Of a stretch of DNA of 64,000 bases, positions 41,901 through 53,900 are shown one piece after another. The translations under genes and the position numbers were made by a program. Positions within the stretch are counted from its first letter, which is position 1, and every line of letters begins with the position of its first letter. The DNA comes from Owenia fusiformis (lineage: Eukaryota > Annelida > Polychaeta > Sabellida > Oweniidae): NCBI GenBank assembly GCA_903813345.2, contig CAIIXF020000011.1, forward strand, positions 34,650,166 through 34,714,165. The letters run 5' to 3'. The notes under the pieces were generated by a model. The model searched no databases. It had not been told where the DNA came from and saw only the letters and a list, made by a program, of their open reading frames with translations.

Positions 41901-44900
41901 AGCCGGCTTTGGCCAAGGGGGTTCACTTTTTAAAACATTTTAGGGGAGGGGAGGGTTTACAATGGCTCAAAACCACTTGAAAATACTCAGAATGCCCGAA
42001 TGCCCCCCCCCCCCTCCCCCTGGCTACAGGCTTGAACCATTTATAAATTTGACAACATGTGACAACAAGTCACTGGTCACATTTGTCTTTTTGCACTCCA
42101 CTTTAGGTGAAACACTAACCATACTATCAACCTTTGACTAACCCTAGCTGCTAAGACTCTAATCTAGCTGTTAACAAAGCTGTCTAGCTGTTAACAAAAG
42201 CTGTCTAGCTGTTAACAAAAGCTGTCTAGCTGCTAACAAAGCTGTCTAGCTGTTAACAAACGCTGTCTAACTGCTAACAAAGCTGTCTAGCTGTTAACAA
42301 AAGCTGTCTAGCTGCTAACAATAACTGCTTACATACTTCAACATTTCAAGGTATTGTATGCCAGAAGTGTGTTTTCCAATTATAAAATACATGTACTCTT
42401 GTTCAAAACCTCTTTAGAGCCTGGCATTCACGGTGTTGGTATTTCATTTTGTCATATTTTCTATTCAGGCAATATTACATGCAAGGCTGTAGTTTCAACT
42501 CAGAATATACAACTCGAGGACTCAGAGACCATTAGCATGGCAATCCTGTCCCCTCCCTCTATTGACCTTACCCCAAGGACAGTGACCATCGGGGAAGGGG
42601 CTGATACAATTCTATCCTGTGTTGCTGGGGGAGCTCAAAGCGCTCATCCCTTAGCAACACAAGCACCATCTATTGAGTGGATTGTGCCAGAGAATGTCAC
42701 TTGTAAGTACCACGATTACTGATTACCTATTGACGTACATGTATTGTCATCTCGATTTTTTGTGAATGGCATACAGCAGTTGGCATCCAGTGTCAGTAAC
42801 AATGCCATGCAACATATGTTAAATGTATATGTTAAATAAGTTAAATATTTAATATCAAATATATATGTTAAATGTATATGTTAAATATATGTTCAAATGC
42901 CATAGAAAATGAACAAGATTCTGTGTTTGAGTATTCAAAATACACAGATAGATATAAAGTATTGCAATAGAGTATAAGTTGAAGTAAAGGATATTTTATC
43001 ATAATTATTGAAATCATAATTGTTTAGATGTCCCATAAGCCCATGTAGGGTTGCCTATTTGTAAAATACGTCAGGCTTGAATATGTAAGTTTTGTAACCA
43101 GGTGTAACCACTTGCAATAACTGACAAATTGGTTGCATTTTGTCACATTAACACCTTGTTGGTCTTTTATTGAGATATTTCCATTTCAGTTGCTGTGGAT
43201 GAAGTGAGTTCCACTGAACAGAAGATTCTGTTAAGAGCTTTAAAGGAGGAGACTCAAGTCACCTGCAATGTGTCAAACCCAGCTGGGTCAAGAATAGAGA
43301 CTTCTATAATAAGCATCTTATCACTAGGTAAGTTTAAGTTAACCTAACAGTAGATTGCCAGTTTTAAATTATTTGCTGTTATTGTGTTATCTACAAATTG
43401 ACATTTTACACTTTTTGCTAAGATTTCAAGCAATTTTGACCTGGGTCAAGAGACGTCAGGATAAAGCCAGGAATTTTAAGTGTGTGAAATGTGGAAAAGC
43501 TAGATTAAAATACTACATGTATTCTGTCACTGTGAACGTGTTATTTGTATCTTTTTCAATTTTACTAATTTGAAAGCATTGTGGAAACCCTGTACAATTG
43601 TAAGCATGTTTAAATTCCAGGTACAGTGCAAAACATATATCACTGATCATTTCAAAAATAATTGTTCTTTATTTTAGTGTCTTCTGATAGAAGTCAGTAC
43701 TGCGACACACAAACAGATAGAATTGGTGTGACATGGGGTGTGACACTAGCTGGTATGACAGACATACAGTCTTGTCTGTCACCGCAAATAGGTAAATACA
43801 TGTCTTGATAAATATTTTCAGTGACAATGTCTAAGTATTAATAAAATTCCAAATATTGACAAAATGTAATTGAATAGAAATGGGGTGAATACAATACCAA
43901 AGTGACACTGTCATATTACTATACTACAGTACATACTCTCAACTTGTTCATAGTCCTTTCATAGGCATTATTTTTTATCCCATCAAACGAAGTTTAAAGG
44001 GGATATAGAAAAGCCATTCGTCCGTCTGTTCGTCCATCCCTCCGTTCGTGTGTCCGGGCAATAACTCAAATACCGGTTGACGGATTTCATTCAAATTTTA
44101 CAGGCTTATGTCTTATTGGTGTAGGACCTCTGCTTGAGAAGAAATTTTCAGTATGGTCACTCAATTCAAAATGGCCCCTTCCTCTCACACTTCACCTCCA
44201 TATCTGTTGATGAATTAAACTGGCCGATTATGAAAAACCTTGATGTAGGACAACACTGTATTAAAATGATTTTCACTTTTCTGTAGGTCTCTGTAGAAGA
44301 ACCTGTGTTAAAGATGCTAATGGTAATGCTAAATGGGGCCAACCTGTGTATATTGACTGTATTCAGCCGGACCTAAGCCAACTTGTTACACTGGTATGTA
44401 CATGTATGGTGTTTTATGTAACTATTCTGCTATGTACCATCATTTGACGATAGTGTCTATCATATGTTTTAGATTTACATCAAATATATGCAATATATAT
44501 AAAAGATATCTGATCTAAAACAGGATTTATTGAAGATACAGGGAGACATTTCCAATTTCATTAAAATTGAAAAGGGGGACGTCCACTTTTCTCCAGGGAT
44601 TATCCTGGAATGTCTGCTTTTTAAATTGTGTCAATTTGAGGTATACAAAATCTTATATTGAAGTAATAATTGAATTTTCAGGGTGCAGAAATATATTATA
44701 ATATTAGAATAATTTATGGTAAAGAATTGAGAATTAAATTGAATTGAATTGAATTGAATTTACATGTCTAGTGTTTATTTTTGCAGGTGACTCAGAATGA
44801 GGAAGGTGTAGGAGCTATATCAGTAGATGAAGTAGTTGATGATCTTGAAGTCATTACCAAACAGCAGGTAATATTCCTAGCAGTCTCAAATCTGTGCCCC

Positions 44901-47900
44901 TTCTCAGATCTTTTGTCCTCTCTTCGATCTTTAGTCCTCTTTAAATGTCGATTCATCACATATCTATCTTTTCATATCTTGGACTCTCCAACAAATTTGT
45001 GGTCCAATCAGTTTTCCGGTCTTATTCAGATCTTTAAGCATCCTTGAATATTCTCAGATTAGATCCAGCCTAAGATCTGTAATCATCTAATCATACATCA
45101 TACCTAGGTCATTTACCAGTTTTAGTAAATGCTTTTTCTTTTGAAGGTGAAAGATGAGACATTTCTCACATCCGGTGACCTTGAAGCATCTGCCAAGGTC
45201 ATAGACTACATAGCCAAGGCAAAGGTTAATAAGCGAGGTGGGGACAAAGTTCAAACCCAGAAATTCCTCAACAGTGTTAGTAATATTATTAGTGATGAAA
45301 CAAAAAATCAATGGGTTGATGTCAATACAGCTGGATCTGGAGCAGCGGGCGTCATGAAGTCAGTCGACGATTATATTCAGAAAGAGGCTGAAGCTCTTAC
45401 GATTGGAGAAACACTAGTGCTGAAAACAGACAATATTGGTATGTCTTATATTTTGTGTAATCATATTTCGTTATTTCAACTTGCCAATTGTGTTTTTTCA
45501 ATTTCAATCCTCATCATGCCATGTTATTAATGCAGCATCCTTGCTATGCCTAAATGTTTTTCAAAAATTTTTATATCCACGTTTCGTCAACTGTAATTCT
45601 TTGCACTCTGAATTGTACTTTAAACTGTTCTTCAGATGCTGAGTTAAAGAAGATCAGTACTACATCAGGGGAGAGTTTTGAATTCCCCCAAGCAGGTTCC
45701 GACACTTCACAGTGGGTGCTAGATTCAAGCAACAAGTTCTCTATTGATAGCTCTACACTCAATAATCTCTATGGTAGGTGTAGACCTGTCTCCTTAATTA
45801 CAAGTCTAGCAGTTTTTTGTTTCATGTCACTGTAGGTCAATTTTATTAGTTTCATTTTCAGCACACATTGTAATGTTTCTGCCAAAGCTACTATATTAAC
45901 TTGACTGTTTATTTATTTTTGAATAAAGTGATACCAATGGAAATATTAGAGGGAAAAACTTTGAACATTTACCTTTTTACTAATATTTATATTTTCTGAA
46001 CATAGATATTACTGGTATTATGCAAAAATCAACCTTGCTACTTAAACAATTTTTAACATGTTTTTTGGTATTTCATATCTTCCAGATCTCTTTACTTGTT
46101 TTTGCAGGGGCTGAAAATGTGAGTGCTTCTTGCCTCTACCATAAATCCATGAACTCCCTTTTGGGTACGGAAGACCCCTTGAAACAGAACACATCATCAG
46201 ATGGGCAAATCATCAACTCCAAAGTTCTCACTGTATCACTGAATCCTGTACCAACAAAGAAATTGAGTCCACCGATTGTTTTAACATTTGGTCATCAAGC
46301 GCAGCAACTTGAAGGACCAGAATGTAGTTACTGGGATTTTAATTTGGAGTAAGCCCACTAGCAATATTGTTATACTTTTGGAAATGTGGGAACCTCATTA
46401 TTTCATTTATATTTAATCTAAGACCTAGTCTCATTGGACTAATCGTTGAAAGTAAAATTTCGTATATTGTTTATTTGGATATGTCAGTACTATGAAGTGG
46501 TGACATATTGTTATGGCATTCATTTTTGTGACTGGTTGACATTAGGTGTCTGTAACAAATTTTCACAATAGCACAGATTGTGACATTTTGTCATGCTAAT
46601 GCCTTGTATTGAATTGTAATATATATTATGTTACATGTCCACGAATACATTTCAGAGATACTATGAATGGAGGCTGGTCATCAGATGGGTGTGAGGTTGT
46701 GTCCACTAGTGATGATATTACAGTATGTGAGTGTGATCATCTCACCAACTTTGCTGTCCTTATGAGTCCAGTTGCATCTAATGTGGTAGGTTAACATTAA
46801 TCTATCATGTAACCTCAACAAATAATAAGGGCAGACCTGTATTTAATTTAAGAAATGTTTGGTTTAATGAAGGGCCTCAGACCTGAAACCAAGAGGATAG
46901 GAAGTAGTACTTGTTGGTCAGTGTCTTTTAAAGGACATTTTGCATTTTACAATCAGGCTGTGTCATATGAATTTCAAACTTGTGGTCACAGTTTGATTAT
47001 GAAACTGTTGCCCTGGTTTTCCTAAATATCATGAATAAATCAGCTTACCCTCATCAAATATACAATATACTGAAAAGAGCACTCGTTCAGAAAATGAGGG
47101 GTCGTGGGTTCGATTCCCACTGGGGAGGACTTACTTTTCAGCCTTAGCATAGGATTTTATACTTTTTACCTGAACCAATATCATACCATATACACAGTAT
47201 TGTATATATTGTGCCATATTATTTTTATTCCAGACAAGTGAATCATGGAAGATTCTTGGTATCATATCCATAGTGGGTTGCAGTTTATCTATAGGAGGGA
47301 TGGTTGTTACCATTATTCTCTACGTCATCTTCTGGAGGTTCCTGAAGTCCGACCGCTCTGTGATTCTCATCAACTTATGCGTGTCTCTCATCATTGCTAA
47401 TGTGCTGTTTCTCACAGCCATTGACAGAACAGAAAATAAGGTATGATCTTGAATTCCCATTTTGTGTTTTAACATGGGAAGAGTTTGGCATCAGTTTGAG
47501 TGTGTTATTTGTAAAAAAGACTGTTAGTTACTTATCCAGATAATCTTGTAAAACGCTCTTGGTGAGTGGAAATGTACCATGTTTAAGTAGTTCAGTACTG
47601 TTTTGCAATAACAATGAGATTAGGACAATAAAGATACAAGATTAGTGAATCTGGAGTAAGTTAGCACTGATGTGCTGAGTTGTGGCCTCAGAAAACAATT
47701 CTTGATTAAAAAGTAGTTAATTAAATATCAATTACAATACATTTTCTTATCCAGATTTTTTGTTGTACTGGACCTACCTTAATGTGCTTTTATATTACAG
47801 GCTTTGTGTACAGCAATAGCAGCGTTACTCCACTATTTCTACTTGGCAGTGTTTGTCTTTATGCTCATGGAGGGAGTCGAACTCTACATTCTCATCATCA

Positions 47901-50900
47901 AAGTGTTCACGTCAGGCAGGAGTAGAGCCAAGTGGTACATCATCACGGGATATTTTGTCCCCGCTGTTGTAGTGGGCGTGTCTCTTGGTGTCACAAAGCT
48001 GGAGGGTTATGGCACTGACCAATAGTAAGATTATTTCTGATGTCTACTCCCTCGGTTGCAGTCTTGCCATTAGAATTTGAAACACTCCTCCACATCCATC
48101 TACATATCTTTCATCAATAATCAGTCACCCAAAGCAATGATTATTTGTAAAATACAATTTTCTTTTTTGACTATTCATTTTACTAAGTATGTAATAAATT
48201 GATCCTGTTCTTTCTTCTTTATTAAACATTATATACATGTATATCTGAATTGTATAACATCTGGTTCACCTAAAATTACCAATCTGATATTTAACACATT
48301 TTTAGATAATTTACCAAAATAGTCATTATTACACCTAACTTTAAGGTTGTTTTAAATGTAATATAAGTGTTCTTTTCGTGATTTCAGTTGCTGGCTGTCC
48401 ATTGACAAAGGTGTAATATTTGCATTTGTTGGCCCAGCACTTGGTGTGGTTATGGTCAACTTTGTATTCTTAATACTAGTGTTCAGAGGCATGTTTGGCA
48501 GAAAGAGATCAACACAGAAAAAAACGAACATTGAAAAATTCTCGTAAGTTACTACTGGAATATCAAACTTATTAAAGATACAACTCATCAGCCTCATTAT
48601 CCCACTGAAAGAAGTTGGAGAGGGATATAGAGAAGCTGGCCCTCCATCCATACATCCATTCGTCCATTAGTCAATACTTGTTGACGGATTTGGTTCAAAT
48701 TTAATTGGCTTATGCCTTGGGTGTAGGACCTCTACTCAATAGGGAATTTTCAATATGGCCACTCAATTCAAAATGGCCGACATTTTTCATAAAAAAATGT
48801 AGATGATAACTTATTTAATATAACGACCAAAGAATTTCTACTATAAGTTTTTCCAATCGGCAAGATATTGAACAGCAGCATTATCAAAAGTTTGCAACTA
48901 TGGTAACAGCTACAGTGTATTTGTATCATTAATAACAAGTTTTTCATGTTACATTTCCAGGTCAGGTGTATGGAGCCTGTGTATTCTACTTCCCATACTT
49001 GGCCTTACTTGGCTCTTTGGTGTCTTCTCTATAAATGAGGAAACAATTATCTTCCAGTATCTCTTTGCAATATTTAACTCTTTACAGGTAAGCAAGATTT
49101 CCTTTTGTTTTTATATTATCTGGGAGATATTAAGAAAGATTTCTCAGAGAAGGATGAAATTACAATTAGCCCTATCACCAAGTTTTTGTCATACATGTAT
49201 TTAGAATTTCACTTCATTACAAGCAATTTCTATTAAAGCTCATATTTATTGATTTCAATGATCTGTATCAGTTAGATATTATTATTATTTTCGTATGCAG
49301 ATTTTGTTATCATGAAATGCATGATGGATGGTAAATGTTACCACTTGTGTTCCAGGGTTTCTTTATATTTCTATTCCACTGTCTAGTCAGTCCACAAGTG
49401 CGTGATGCCATCAGAGGGAGATGGACCCGCTACCAGAGCCGTCGTGCCACACAGTCATCCTTGATAAAATCTACGGTAAATATACTAATTCATTCCTGGC
49501 ATGCTTATTTGAAGTCATTTCCAGTTTTGCTGATGGGGTTAATTCAAGGGTCTAGAAGTGAGCTCCCCAAATTGAAGCATATTCTTGCATACAGTTGCAA
49601 TTTGAACGTTCTTAATCTAACATGTTTAAATTTAATACACCTATCCTAGAATCACCCCACAAATTTTGAAAAATTTAGGAAAATCAAATTTAAAAAAATG
49701 ATGATAGACATTCCTATTCACTACATTCCATCCTAATTCCTTCCTTCTCCTCTATATTCCACATTTCAAAATGTGACTACATAGTATGTTTCTCACTTAT
49801 AGAAGTCTCAAAGTAGTAGCTCAGAAAACAGGGGACATAGCATAAGTGAAATCAACACAAGATTCAAAAACAGCACTATGGATGACAGCAGCTATACCAA
49901 TAATAACGCAGAGGCCCAAGCTAAAGCCCTGGAGGATAAACTTAATGAGGGACCTGGCTCTGTTCCTAATGGCAACAGGCCTGAACCAGAGGGGGCAATG
50001 TCTGACTCACCCCATAGGTCAAGGTCATCAACAAGGTCAGTGATGTTTAGATATCAGGAATGATGTGAATCTAAATTATGAAATTAACAGATATTTCTTA
50101 TAATCATGGTTTAATATTCTTAAGATAAATGAGATGAATTAGATATGCATAAAAATATGCAATTTTAATGTCCATTGCAACAAAGGAAGTAATGCTATCA
50201 GAGGGAGATGTTATTTTAACATCAATATGAAGATTGGAAAAATGGAAGTCTATTATATGTTTTCACAAAAATAAATATTTTGACTTGACTTGATATTTTG
50301 ATTGATTTTTCCATAGATCTAAGAAATCGATGCAATCAGAGGGAGATACTGGTGACCAGGATGTGACTGCAATGGTCAATGAGATGATTAACATTGCTAA
50401 AGAGGAGGAATACAAAGACACTCTCAGAGCAAAATCTGCTAGTAAAATACAGGCACAATATGAAGTAAGTGAGAATGTTACATCTCAATATTGTTAATCC
50501 AAGCATTAATTCTTTTAGTTCATGTCACAATGCTATCATAAATAGTAGAAATGTTATGATCTCGAATTGTGATAATGGTACTTGAATAGGGGGAGAGGGA
50601 TAGTAAACATTCTTCTCACATAAGATCATGATTTAGGATAATTGGGGTTTGCTTTCCTTATGACTGGTGTACTCTTAGATGTTTTTATGTCACCACCAGA
50701 AATGGTGACATATTGTAATAGTCTCCAACTTTTTTGTCTACAGTGTTTGGTGGTTGGTATTTTGGTCAGCGTCTGTGACATTTTGCATGTTAATGCCTTG
50801 TTTGGAAATTCCAGTCAGGATTCAAATCGACAATTTTGGCCCAAAATTACTTGAAAGTGCTCAAAATGGTAAAAACTGCATGACTGCATACCAGAGTGGG

Positions 50901-53900
50901 GTTGCTCAACCCCCTTGGCTACATTTACCAAGAACTATTAATTCCCAAGATAAAATTGTGTGAAAATAAACGAAAAAAAGATCAGACACTTGATAATAAC
51001 TATGAATTTATTTATTCATTAACGATATCAATTAACAATATATTTATTTGTTTAATTACAAAGTAAAAAACTTTTACTCCATAAAAATGGATCTAGAATA
51101 CTGTAGGACCATTCTTGGTTTGTTTTAGCCCCATCTCGAAATATGAAATACTCCAGCCGTCATTACATTTAACTATTAAAGGTGTCACTGGCAACTGTTT
51201 GTATGTAAAATCTAGACATTTTCAAAAAAACTCCCATGGAAGTCCATGGGTAAGTGAATTGGTGTGTATGCATAGTTTATCATTTTGAGATTTGTAGCAT
51301 TTAACACAGCAAGATAATTTAAACCCTTTTCACCATCCAAAATTGAAGTGACGATTACGCCATCATCTTCCTGTTTCGAATTGGGAGTTGCAATAAACCA
51401 TGGCTCCATTGGGTAGTGATTTGGTTTATGCCATATAAGGTCATTTTTAGAGTTGCATACACTCTTCTTTCCAATAGTCCAATTGCCATAATGGACACCA
51501 TCTGATTTATATGCTGTCCCCCAAAAGTAACAATAATTCTTCATTCGGAAGTCTTCATTGATAGTAGGGAAGTCCAGATGATCCAGCGCCTTGTTTAGAG
51601 GTGATGTACTTAGTTTTGGTTGGACGTCCACTTGTCCTGTTTTTAGGTTAAGGTAATAGCGCACGATCTGTCCATTTGCAACAATTGCATTTCTTTTATC
51701 AACATTTAGCATATTGTCCAAAGTAAGACCCGTCATTTGATCGAAATTTGGTAATTGTGTAGCATCCGCGACAATGGTTGTAGAGTTCACTTCATATGAG
51801 TTGATACTGTGTAGGAACAATCCTTTAGCATTAATGTCATGTGTTTTCAGCTCAGTTACCTTACCCGTGGCTAATTCAACAACTTTAATGTACATTGGGT
51901 TGTCATGGTGACATTGGAAAGCTTCTTTCATCTCAAAAGTCCCAGAGAAAGCAAAGTGGAACAATTCAAAATAGCAAGTCCCCTCAAAGAATAAAACATA
52001 CTTTTCTGTTAGCCCAAAAGAATGCATATATGGAATCTGGGAAGTGCCGATTTTCCAGCTGGTTAATAAGCGGGGTTGGATGTCATTTCCCAAACGAATC
52101 ACATTGAAGGTGCTTTGACCGACTGGATTAAGCTTAATGTAATATGTGATCAAGTTATCCTGAGTGCCCTCAAATAAAGGATGGGCTGAACTGAGACTAG
52201 GGACCGCCATTTTATTTGCATCCATCATCATGTCCAATAAGGTTTTCTCATCTTCGCCTACTAAAGGAGCGAGGTGTTTTACGAGGGTGAGATTGTTTAT
52301 GTTGATCGTATACAGGTTCCACATATCGTTAAGGATCAAATAATTAGTATCACTGGAGAGTTGTTTTGTGAGAGCTTTCACATTGACTACATTATTGTCC
52401 ATACCTTTCATCATGCGCTTTACTCTCGTTAAAGCATTTTCTGGTGGCACTGTGTCTCCAAATAGGGTATAGGGGGCAATAGTGTTCAATTTGACCGAAT
52501 CCCTGTAGTAACCAGTCTGCTGTAGTTTAGTCGAGAATGTAACAGATTTTCCATCACCAGCAAATTTCCAAGAGCTTAGCTTGCCAAATCCATCAAATGC
52601 ATGGTTCACCCTTTTATTACCCATCTCAAACTTGCCAGGTCCATTCCTCACCTAACAAAAAATAGAATATCAGTTTAGCACTTCTGTCTAATGAATCTCA
52701 AAAGCTGTCTGTTTGCTCTTTCGTTCATCATTTCGTACACATGACAGGGTGAATAAAATATTACGTTTTCAATCACATTTGGTGCAAATAATATCGGCTG
52801 ATGCATTTCGGGCAAATTAGCTCTTCTCAAGGTATTTTCAATATGCTCATTCGATTCAAAAAGGTGTGCATTTTTGAAATATATTCTTTGATAATTATCA
52901 GATTTGATTAAAACTTCATGGGCTCCACCTAATGGATGAATATTAGATTTCACATCTTCATCTACAGTATGAACACTTTTTTGCACTCAGTAATGTAAAT
53001 ACAAAGCCTTACTGCACATGCACAATCAATAGACAACTAACTAATATGTGTAAAAACTTACCAAAGTACCTTTGATCCACTTTGGTATCCCACCTGGCAA
53101 TTCAAATCTCAGCTTCACATCCTCAACCTCTTTCGTCAAACTAGTGAATAGCAATTCATAACCTTTTGAATCTTCTTCTTTCGTTACATTGGAAACAGTT
53201 TGAGCGATTGCAAAGAAAGCTACTAAGATGCTTAATCGGAACATGATGAACATATTCTGTTGGTGTAACGACTGGTCTCCTTTGGACTTCTTTTATACTC
53301 CACTTGCTTGCAATACATAGATCACTCAGTTATAAGGTAATAACCCGGGGGTAATAACTGGGACTACTTTACACAATTTACAGGGTGATCCCAAAAAACT
53401 GCAACCTTAATGTTGTTTTATATTGCCAAATAACCATGTATCAATGTAATGCCTTGGTCACATTTGCTCCAATTTTCACTACAGCGCCTGGCCGATTGAG
53501 TATTTTGTACAAAATTGAATACAATATTGAACAAAACACTCAATCAGCCAGGCGCCGGCCGATGGATCGGAGCAAATGTGACCATGGCATAACTGAGGCT
53601 CAAGCTCTTGACATGGTTGATGCTCAAAAATGACGGGTCCCCCTGAACGTATTTGCACTCATGTGGAGCTGTAGCTATACAGCTATTGTGCGTATTTCTA
53701 TAGGCAAGGTTATTTTAGTATAGTCTTGACAAGAGTCATGGTGTTACTTTTGATGAGTAATGTATTACTAGTAATCTAGATTTTGTAAGTTTGAGATTAT
53801 ACCAGTCAGCCTTGAAAATCTAATATCACTATTTTTACTCATGTCAATACAAGATCACTCTTGCCTTATGCCTTTTGAGTAAAATATTCACTCAAGTGAA

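Noticed and set aside
47071-47130. tRNA gene
   Set aside because: Only a T-arm/B-box word is present; no A box or cloverleaf.
52675-52986. 103-codon frame on the minus strand within the carotenoid oxygenase intron
   Set aside because: No recognisable family and no role in joining the two oxygenase exons, which splice in phase without it. Possibly a relic, but not supported as a gene.
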